Shown here: positions 7,410 to 13,564 of the stretch, in pieces | Position numbering within the stretch: position 1 is the first letter of the stretch | Layout of the letters: each line of letters starts with the position of its first letter | NCBI GenBank assembly: GCA_026129865.1 | Contig: JAHCHG010000002.1 | Span: 488,508 to 552,507 of the forward strand | Direction of reading: 5' to 3' | DNA length: 64,000 bases | Origin: Pyrinomonadaceae bacterium | GTDB lineage: Bacteria > Acidobacteriota > Blastocatellia > Pyrinomonadales > Pyrinomonadaceae | Made by a program: the position numbers and the translations under genes | The notes under the pieces: model-generated | Database searches by the model: none | The model's input: the letters and a program-made list of their open reading frames with translations, nothing else | Told to the model about the DNA's origin: nothing

Positions 7410-8663
7410 ATGGAAAATCAAACCGAGAAAACTCCTCCATATTCCTACTATGCTCTGTCGCTTTTGATGTTCGTCTATGTAATGAACTTTCTCGACCGAC
7501 AGATCATTTACATTTTATTTCCGTCGATCAAAGCGGAACTGCATTTTACCGACTTGCAGCTCGCGCTATTGGGCGGCACCTCGTTCGCGATCTTTTACAC
7601 GCTTCTCGGAATTCCGTTCGGCAGGCTTGCCGACAGAGGGTCGAGGACGAAATTGATCGCATTCGGTCTCGCAACGTGGAGCCTGTTTTCGGGTTTGACC
7701 GGATTTGCAGACAGTTTTTGGACGATCTTTGCCTGCCGCGTAATGGTCGGTGTCGGCGAAGCAACGCTCGGTCCTGCAGCAATTTCCCTGCTCGCCGACT
7801 ATTTTCCGCCGGGAAAACGCGCGACCGTAACGAGCATTTATTCGATGGGAATCGCCGTCGGAGCCGGATTTGCGGCAATCTTCGGCGGACTTTTAAGCCA
7901 GATCGGCTGGCGCGAAGCGTTTTTTATCGTCGGCTTTCCCGGTCTGTTGTTCGCTGTTCTGGTTTTCTTTCTGCGTGAACCGAAGCGCACCGCAGCTCAG
8001 ACCACAACGACCGAACTTGCGACGGGCGATTGGCGCAAGCTGATCTCTAACCGGGCGTTTATCTGGCTTTGTCTCGGATATTCGCTCCTCGGTCTCGCCG
8101 CAAACAACATCTCGATCTGGGCGCCGACATATCTTAGCCGCGTTTATCAAATTCCGATTCCGAAGATCGGCTACTGGCTCGGCATTATGATGCTGGTCGC
8201 CGGAATTCCGGCAACGCTCATCGGCGGCGCGATAGCGGATCGATTTAAACGGAAAATGCCCGGCGGGCGAATGTATTTCGGAGCGTTTTTAGCCGCGATC
8301 TCGGCAGTGCTTTGGGTTATTGTGTTGTCGACCGATAATTTTAATTTGCTTATTCCGGTCGGGTTGATAATGTTCTTCGCCGCCCTTGCCTGGCTCGGAG
8401 CGGCTGCGGCGGACGCCACTGAAATAGCGGGTTCAAATCTGCGCGGTCTTGCCGTGGCAATTTACTTTTTCACGGTAAATATTTTCGCATACATCATCGG
8501 CGCGAATCTGATCGGCAAATTGAACGATGTTTTTGGCGCAACCGCCGACCCGCGAATGATGCGCTACGCGCTGATCGTCGGTCCCGCGGCGTGTGTTTTG
8601 AGTTTTATTTGTCTTTTCCTGGGCGGCAAAAGACTGGATAAGGACGCGGCGGCTCACGAATAG
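7410..8663 (+). CDS. Major facilitator superfamily transporter (spinster-like)
   Basis: This 417-residue protein has about twelve hydrophobic segments. The MFS loop signature GRLADRGSRTK lies between helices 2 and 3, and an early NFLDRQIIYILFPSIK is typical of the spinster/hexuronate-like branch. The cytoplasmic loop around residues 190-205 is hydrophilic. It would move a small organic anion or lipid-like solute across the inner membrane, and the substrate is unknown. It is convergent with xdhC, with only about 11 bases between the stop codons. Confidence 0.85.
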   Translation: MENQTEKTPPYSYYALSLLMFVYVMNFLDRQIIYILFPSIKAELHFTDLQLALLGGTSFAIFYTLLGIPFGRLADRGSRTKLIAFGLATWSLFSGLTGFADSFWTIFACRVMVGVGEATLGPAAISLLADYFPPGKRATVTSIYSMGIAVGAGFAAIFGGLLSQIGWREAFFIVGFPGLLFAVLVFFLREPKRTAAQTTTTELATGDWRKLISNRAFIWLCLGYSLLGLAANNISIWAPTYLSRVYQIPIPKIGYWLGIMMLVAGIPATLIGGAIADRFKRKMPGGRMYFGAFLAAISAVLWVIVLSTDNFNLLIPVGLIMFFAALAWLGAAAADATEIAGSNLRGLAVAIYFFTVNIFAYIIGANLIGKLNDVFGATADPRMMRYALIVGPAACVLSFICLFLGGKRLDKDAAAHE

Positions 8664-8674
8664 CAGGGCAGAAT

Positions 8675-9673
8675 TCAGATCATCGATCGTTTTCGCATGT
8701 CAACGATCGCACCATTTTTAACCGCAATAATTTCAGCCGCAATGCTGACGGCGATCTCTTCCGGCGTGCGGCTGCGTATATCCAAGCCGATCGGCGTGCG
8801 GATTTGCGCCAGCTTTTCTTTTTCGAAACCTTCTTTTTCAAGTTCCCGCAACAGTGTTTTCATCTTCGCGCGGCTTCCGAGAACACCGAAATATTTGAAG
8901 TTTTTATCAAACAATTTACGAATTACAATTTCATCGAATTTATATCCGAGCGTCATCACGACCACATAAACGTCCGCACCGGATTCGATCAAATCCGCGA
9001 TCTTTTCGTAAGATTCGATAATGCGGATCTCGTGAGCGAATTCGTTCTTTTCCAGCGTATTCAGATCGTTGCGATCGTCGAAAAGCGTGATATGAAAATC
9101 GAGCCTTGACATCAGCTCCGACAGCGCAAGCGCGCAATGCCCGCCGCCGACCAGATAAAGACGATTTTTGACACCGATGCGTTCTTCGTAAACGAACCCG
9201 TCGTCGGCAAGCTTCGTGAAATCGAATTCCGGTGAATTTGCTTCCGGGTCAATAATTATTAATGTTGAATTATTAATCAATAATTGCTTTTGTTGCCCGT
9301 TTTCGAGCGCCGCGATGATCTCAGTTACCGCCGAAAAATGGTTCGAATTCAACGGAAAAAGCAAGACCGTCTGCATTCCGGAACAGATCATTCCACTCGC
9401 GTTAGGAGCATTTTTTTGATGAACCTGCTCGATAACTTCGGCTTCAATTTTGCCTTTTGCCTTTTTAATTTTACCTTTGGCGAGTTCGACCAGCGCAACT
9501 TCCATCACGCCGCCGCCTATACTCCCGCGCATTTCGTCCGGCGCGACCACCATTTTAAATCCCTGCCGACCCGGCGAACTTCCGGAACTTTCAGCAACGA
9601 CGAGCAGCATTACCGATTCATTTAGCTTCAATCTTTCAGCCGCAAATCGCCAGATTTCGGTCTCTTTAATCAT
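8675..9673 (-). CDS. xdhC: XdhC/CoxI family molybdenum cofactor insertion factor
   Basis: This 332-residue protein has the N-terminal XdhC/CoxI motif GSIGGGVMEVAL and a C-terminal Rossmann domain beginning YLVGGGHCALALSEL, followed by GVLGSRAKMKTLLREL. XdhC proteins bind the molybdenum cofactor, promote its sulfuration and insert it into xanthine dehydrogenase. It lies 10 bases downstream of xdhB on the same strand, as expected for an xdh operon. The internal segment at about residues 65-80, KGKIKKAKGKI, is a lysine-rich expansion. The assignment is strong from domain order and context. Confidence 0.9.
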   Translation of the reverse strand: MIKETEIWRFAAERLKLNESVMLLVVAESSGSSPGRQGFKMVVAPDEMRGSIGGGVMEVALVELAKGKIKKAKGKIEAEVIEQVHQKNAPNASGMICSGMQTVLLFPLNSNHFSAVTEIIAALENGQQKQLLINNSTLIIIDPEANSPEFDFTKLADDGFVYEERIGVKNRLYLVGGGHCALALSELMSRLDFHITLFDDRNDLNTLEKNEFAHEIRIIESYEKIADLIESGADVYVVVMTLGYKFDEIVIRKLFDKNFKYFGVLGSRAKMKTLLRELEKEGFEKEKLAQIRTPIGLDIRSRTPEEIAVSIAAEIIAVKNGAIVDMRKRSMI

Positions 9674-9683
9674 CGAAACAACG

Positions 9684-12086
9684 TTATCCTGTTTTCGCAG
9701 CTTTTAAATAGCCGCTGTAGAGATTCATCAAAACTTTCTCCGGCGTAAACGGCGCGTCAAATTTCGGTGAAATTTCCGGGTTAAACGCTTTGACTGCTTC
9801 GCGGATCGCAAAATACGCGCCGATCCCGTACATCAAAGGCGGTTCGCCGACGGCTTTTGAATTGAAAACCGCTAAATTTTTTCTTTCGGTTTCAAGAGGC
9901 AGTATGTCGATCTCTTTCGGAACGGAATAAATGTCGGGAATTTTATAAGTAGAAAGTGCGTTTGAACGAAGCTTTCCGTCCGCGTCATAAAAAATCTCTT
10001 CCATCGTCATCCAGCCCAGCCCCTGCACGATGCCGCCTTCGATCTGCCCGTAGTCGACCGACGTGTTCATCGAAGAGCCGAAATCGTGACAGCATTTGAC
10101 GAAGTCGATCTCATAAATCCCGCGCAGGCAGTCAACCGTCACGCCGACGATCGCCGTTCCGTAAACGTGATACGCGAACGGATGACCTTTCGCGACAGAC
10201 CAATCGAAATGAATTCCCGGCGTTGCGTAATGTGCGTGTTCGCTTAGACTTACACGCCGCATATACGCCTCGTTAACGAGCGTTACCCAATTGAGCGACG
10301 TCAACTCGCCATCGCGGTAAACGAATCCATCATAAAATGAAATGCCGTGAGACGCGTCCCCGCCCAGAGTGGCGCCTTTAGGCGCGTCCCCGCCCAGAGT
10401 GGCGCCTTTAGGCGCGCCCTCGCCCAGAGTGGCGCCTTTAGGCGCGCCCGATCTATCGCCTGAAGGCGATACTCTGTACGCGGAATCGCTTGTCATTTCA
10501 AACGCGATCGGCAATAGCCGCTGCAATACCGCATCGCAAGCCATCTCGGTCGCCTTCCCGTTAAGATCGGCGGCGGCTGACGCGGCGGTCGGCGAAGTGT
10601 TGGCAATTCTCAAAGTATTAGTCGAATGAACTTTTATTCGTTCGATCGGCAGTGAAAGAATTTTAGCGGCAACTTGCGCTATCTTTGTGTTAACGCCCTG
10701 TCCCATCTCAACTGCGCCCGTCGAAACCGCGACCGAACCGTCCGTGTACACGTGAACCAAAGAACGCGCCTGATTCATCGGTGTTTTTGTAAAGGAAATA
10801 CCGAAACAGACCGGCTGAACGGCGACGCCTTTTTTGATGAATTTATTTTGGTTGTTAAACTCCTCCGCAGCTGTCTTTAATTTTTCAAAATCGTATTTTT
10901 CAGCCGCTTGCGTCCAACTGGTAATCGCGTCGGATTCGGCGATCTGCCCATAGGGAAATTCGTCGCCGTCTTGTAAAAGATTTTTCTGTTGAATTTCCGC
11001 CGCGGAAACATTCAATTTTTCCGCCGCGTGCACAATTGCCGATTCGATAACAAACATTCCCTGCGGTCCTCCGAAACCGCGAAACGCCGTATTCGGCGGC
11101 AGATTCGTTCTGCACGAAAAGGCGGTCGCCGAAACATTCGGGATAAAATAAGAGTTCGTCGCGTGGAAAAGCGTCCGTTCTAAAACCGCAATTGACAGAT
11201 CACACGCCGCACCCGCATTTTGATAAAAAACGGCTTCGTAGGCAACGATCTTCAAATCTTTATCCAAACCGATCTTGTAATCCGCCGAATACGGGTGCCG
11301 CTTTCCGGTCATACGCATATCTTCCATCCGATGAAGCGCGAATTTCACAGGTCGTTTCGTCAGTTGCGTCCCGACCGCGCAAAATGCCGCCCAAGCATTT
11401 GCCTGATCTTCCTTTCCGCCAAAACCGCCGCCTAAGCGAGTTACATCAACCTCGATCTGGTGCATCGGCAACCCCGTAACACTTGAAACGGCGCGTTGCA
11501 CGGCAGTCGGACCTTGCGTTGAAGAATAAATTTTCAATCCGCCTTGTTCGGTTGGAATTGCATACGCGCCCTGCGTTTCGATATAAAGATGTTCCTGCCC
11601 GTTCACATCGGCGCGACCTTCAAAAATATGTTCGCATTCGGAAAAAGCCTTTTCAGAATCGCCCAACTTAAAAGTTTTAGGCGGCGCGATCAGTTCGCCT
11701 TTCGCCTGCGCTTCACGCGCATCGGTTATAATTTCGAGCGGTTCGATTTCCGCTTTGATCAATTTCGCCGCCGCCCGCGCCTGTTCTTCGGTTTCCGCTA
11801 AAACGAACGCGACCGGCATTCCGCAAAAATGAACTTCTTCGTCTGCAAGAAGCGGTTCGTCCGGCAAAATCCCGCCGATCTGATTTTCGCCGATCAAATC
11901 CTTTGCCGTAATAATTTTCACCACGCCCGCCGATTTTTCGGCTTCGCCAAAATCAACACTTTTCAATTTCCCGTGCGCTATCGGCGAATCATAAACACAC
12001 GCAAAAAGCGTCCCCTGCAAAAGCGGAACATCATCCAAATAAACCGACTCGCCGCGAACATGGGATTTTGAATCTACGTTTTTCAA
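9684..12086 (-). CDS. xdhB: Xanthine dehydrogenase molybdopterin-binding subunit
   Basis: This 800-residue large subunit hydroxylates hypoxanthine or xanthine at the molybdenum centre. Visible motifs include TQGP at about 190-193, the moco-binding GFGGKE at 221-226, AFRGFGG with Arg336 and the base-catalyst region GEPPL with Glu748. The start is a TTG at 12086 that overlaps the brnA stop, so translation is probably coupled to brnA. A second copy of its first ~20 codons, with a proper ATG, lies upstream of brnT at 12870. Residues about 537-578 are a repeat insertion (GAPKGATLGG, three times) not expected in the family. It lies before a conserved segment and probably forms a surface loop. Purine catabolism is supported by the nearby guanine deaminase. 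Confidence 0.92.
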   Translation of the reverse strand: MKNVDSKSHVRGESVYLDDVPLLQGTLFACVYDSPIAHGKLKSVDFGEAEKSAGVVKIITAKDLIGENQIGGILPDEPLLADEEVHFCGMPVAFVLAETEEQARAAAKLIKAEIEPLEIITDAREAQAKGELIAPPKTFKLGDSEKAFSECEHIFEGRADVNGQEHLYIETQGAYAIPTEQGGLKIYSSTQGPTAVQRAVSSVTGLPMHQIEVDVTRLGGGFGGKEDQANAWAAFCAVGTQLTKRPVKFALHRMEDMRMTGKRHPYSADYKIGLDKDLKIVAYEAVFYQNAGAACDLSIAVLERTLFHATNSYFIPNVSATAFSCRTNLPPNTAFRGFGGPQGMFVIESAIVHAAEKLNVSAAEIQQKNLLQDGDEFPYGQIAESDAITSWTQAAEKYDFEKLKTAAEEFNNQNKFIKKGVAVQPVCFGISFTKTPMNQARSLVHVYTDGSVAVSTGAVEMGQGVNTKIAQVAAKILSLPIERIKVHSTNTLRIANTSPTAASAAADLNGKATEMACDAVLQRLLPIAFEMTSDSAYRVSPSGDRSGAPKGATLGEGAPKGATLGGDAPKGATLGGDASHGISFYDGFVYRDGELTSLNWVTLVNEAYMRRVSLSEHAHYATPGIHFDWSVAKGHPFAYHVYGTAIVGVTVDCLRGIYEIDFVKCCHDFGSSMNTSVDYGQIEGGIVQGLGWMTMEEIFYDADGKLRSNALSTYKIPDIYSVPKEIDILPLETERKNLAVFNSKAVGEPPLMYGIGAYFAIREAVKAFNPEISPKFDAPFTPEKVLMNLYSGYLKAAKTG
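10351..10476. repeat. In-frame 30-base tandem repeat (x3) with terminal inverted unit inside xdhB
   Basis: Three copies of a 30-base unit (10351-10380, 10381-10410, 10411-10440) share cgcccagagtggcgccttta and differ at only a few bases. An inverted half-unit, tcgcctgaaggcgatactct, ends the block at about 10455-10476. The period of ten codons keeps the xdhB frame open on the minus strand, where it encodes GAPKGATLGG repeats. The palindrome core gcgccttta-ggcgc relates it to the blocks at 3534 and 7216. Confidence 0.9.
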
Positions 12087-12087
12087 A
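12026..12087. repeat. Copy 1 of duplicated xdhB 5' end (part of intact xdhB)
   Basis: This stretch covers the first ~20 codons of the intact xdhB. It matches 12808-12869 at about 55 of 62 bases by eye. The two copies flank brnT-brnA in direct orientation. Confidence 0.88.
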
Positions 12088-12484
12088 CTGTTTCCAACTC
12101 CTTTAATTGTTCGGCGACGGCGCGAATAAATTCCTTGTTTGAAGTTAATTCTTCAACACTTTTTTTAAGTTTCGTCTGTTCATCTGCTAAATCATTTTCC
12201 ATAACTTTTCTGAGTTCGGCGTTGATCTGCGTTTGATACGGCGCGGCGTTTGACGGCGAAGCGCGATTTTTAAAATGCTCCAAAATGTCCAAATCCAGCC
12301 GCAAAGTAACCTGAACTTTGATATTCGAAGCGGCAATATCTTCCGGTTTGGCAACTCTCGTCGTTCGGCGGTAGTGATGCTTTCCCGGTTTTTGAATATC
12401 GTCGTCCGTCCAGCCCTTTTTCATCGCCTCGTCGTATTCTTCCTGCGTAACTTCCAAAATCAAATCTTTATCGGTTTTGCTCAT
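12083..12484 (-). CDS. brnA: BrnA-like antitoxin
   Basis: This 133-residue protein sits downstream of and overlaps brnT by 17 bases, the usual toxin-first order of brnTA. The central segment KVQVTLRLDLDILEHFKNRA followed by YQTQINAELRKVM matches the ribbon-helix-helix DNA-binding domain of BrnA antitoxins. The N-terminal part is acidic and the C-terminal part a predicted helix. BrnA neutralises BrnT and represses the shared promoter. Its TGA stop overlaps the TTG start of xdhB, so xdhB expression may be linked to this module. The assignment rests on motif and order, without a search. Confidence 0.85.
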   Translation of the reverse strand: MSKTDKDLILEVTQEEYDEAMKKGWTDDDIQKPGKHHYRRTTRVAKPEDIAASNIKVQVTLRLDLDILEHFKNRASPSNAAPYQTQINAELRKVMENDLADEQTKLKKSVEELTSNKEFIRAVAEQLKELETV

Positions 12485-12761
12485 AATAGATCCTTTCTTC
12501 TTTTGCCTTGCCTCTGCGGGCTGAAATTATTCTGATAATTTCGCCGTTTTCATCGGACAAAACGGTAAATGAAACTCTCAACAGACGTTTGGAAGAATTA
12601 CCGATTCTATAAAAACGAACTTCTTCCGCATCAGAATATTCGGCATCAAAATCCTCAACCGCGTTTGCATCGAGAAAAACTTCCGCCGCCTCTTTAAATG
12701 TAACGCCTTCGTGCTTTCGTTCATTTTCGACGGCTTTATTCTCGTCCCACTCAAACGTCAC
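12468..12761 (-). CDS. brnT: BrnT-like ribonuclease toxin
   Basis: This 97-residue protein begins with a GTG at 12761 and shows the BrnT pattern: FEWDENKAVENERKHEGVTF at the N-terminus, a central arginine-containing strand EEVRFYRIG, and the C-terminal RIISARRGKAKEERIYYE. BrnT is a type II toxin with a RelE-like fold that cleaves RNA. The gene is followed at once by brnA. The pair lies inside the xdh operon between two copies of the xdhB 5' end, which marks it as an inserted module. Confidence 0.88.
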   Translation of the reverse strand: MTFEWDENKAVENERKHEGVTFKEAAEVFLDANAVEDFDAEYSDAEEVRFYRIGNSSKRLLRVSFTVLSDENGEIIRIISARRGKAKEERIYYEQNR

Positions 12762-12774
12762 AATTTAAGTGTCG

Positions 12775-12870
12775 TTACTTGTATGTATTTGTCAAGATAA
12801 TTTTGAAAGGAACATTACCCAAATAAACCGACTCGCCCCGAACATGGGATTTTGAATCGAGATTTTTCAT
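12775..12870 (-). pseudogene. Relic of the xdhB 5' end upstream of brnT
   Basis: A 31-codon open frame starts with ATG at 12870. Its first 21 residues (MKNLDSKSHVRGESVYLGNV then P) match the intact xdhB start (KNVDSKSHVRGESVYLDDV then P). The frame then runs into unrelated sequence and stops at 12775, 14 bases before the brnT start. I read it as the ancestral xdhB start, cut off when the brnTA module arrived. Whether it is translated is unknown. Confidence 0.85.
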
Positions 12871-12880
12871 ACAAACTTTC

Positions 12881-12947
12881 AACACATAGAAACATAGCGC
12901 ATATAGATATTTTAATATGCTAAGTGTTTTCTATGTTTCTATGTGTT
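12881..12947. repeat. Large perfect hairpin in the relic xdhA-xdhB junction
   Basis: A perfect 17-base inverted repeat has arms aacacatagaaacatag at 12881-12897 and its complement at 12931-12947. An inner gcatat/atatgc pairing extends the structure. It occupies almost the whole 76-base gap between the relic xdhA stop and the relic xdhB start. It could be an intercistronic processing or attenuation structure or a tiny palindromic element. Confidence 0.8.
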
Positions 12948-13065
12948 TAAGAAACTTTTTCAAATAATTGAATAAAATGCGCCGTGAAAAGTTGGCGTAA
13001 AAGCAATCTTTTATAACTTTCAGAACCGCGTACGTCGGAGATCGGGCTGATTTTGGTTTGAATAA
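12947..13065 (-). pseudogene. Relic of the xdhA 3' end
   Basis: Read on the minus strand, this segment encodes IIQTKISPISDVRG, then SESYKRLLLRQLFTAHF and a short end with its own stop. It corresponds to the last ~38 residues of the intact xdhA. By eye about 84 of 108 bases and 29 of 36 residues agree. Most changes are synonymous or conservative, so it diverged under selection as a coding end, probably in another lineage. The relic has no start of its own and is preceded by an in-frame TAG. Confidence 0.85.
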
Positions 13066-13302
13066 TTATGCTAATTCTAATCTAAAGTAATGTTTCAAAT
13101 TTTTTCGGGATCGTTCCGTCAAATTCAAGATTTGAAAGTATTGAGCGGGATAAAGGTAATCTTCACCGCTTTCATCAACGATTCGCAGATAGTCTTGCGG
13201 ATCGTTGCCGAGCGGTTCAAGAACAGGATAAATCTTCGCCGGTTTAAAGTCGGTTTCATCGTCAATTTTTTCAATACATAAAGCAAAATCTTTTATTTTC
13301 AT
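13066..13302 (-). CDS. Small uncharacterised protein, second gene of an inserted pair
   Basis: This 78-residue protein, with ATG at 13302, has the pattern KIKDFALCIEKID, then KIYPVLEPLG, then RIVDESGEDYLYPAQYF. I have seen the DESGEDYLYP motif in short hypothetical proteins of cyanobacteria and other environmental bacteria, but I know no function. Its stop codon abuts the start of homology with the xdhA 3' end. It lies 4 bases after the preceding small gene. With that gene it forms a two-gene cassette in the xdh operon. A toxin-antitoxin-like or other selfish role is possible but only inferred. Confidence 0.6.
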   Translation of the reverse strand: MKIKDFALCIEKIDDETDFKPAKIYPVLEPLGNDPQDYLRIVDESGEDYLYPAQYFQILNLTERSRKNLKHYFRLELA

Positions 13303-13306
13303 AACT

Positions 13307-13546
13307 TTAGTCAATTAATTTTTTAATTTTCAATTTCTTTTTACCGATGCCATGGCATTCATACCAATGCAATTCGGCTAACCTGATTGAGCCGTCGAGC
13401 AATTCCACTTGGGCTTCCCCCTTGATTTTCCGCCATTTATCCCCGCCGAATTTCTCGCGCAGATTTTGTAATTCGTCAATCGAAGAGCGTCTTGCAATTG
13501 TTTCTTTATTAACAATAGGAAGGAAAATCTTCTTGAATTTTAGCAT
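13307..13546 (-). CDS. Small uncharacterised protein, first gene of an inserted pair
   Basis: This 79-residue basic protein, with ATG at 13546, ends AELHWYECHGIGKKKLKIKK. The central part QVELLDGSIRLAELHWYE suggests a compact beta-rich fold. A purine-rich stretch at about 13525-13535 (aaggaagat-like on the minus strand) may serve as the ribosome binding site. It starts 18 bases after the intact xdhA stop and is followed directly by the second small gene. I do not recognise a named family. The pairing and small size recall addiction modules, but no toxin motif is visible. Confidence 0.6.
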   Translation of the reverse strand: MLKFKKIFLPIVNKETIARRSSIDELQNLREKFGGDKWRKIKGEAQVELLDGSIRLAELHWYECHGIGKKKLKIKKLID

Positions 13547-13564
13547 AAACGATTACGGCAAAAC

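Noticed and set aside
10369..10629. A gene for a repeat-rich protein on the plus strand
   Set aside because: It is the antisense reading of the xdhB repeat block. The minus-strand frame is the one with domain homology.
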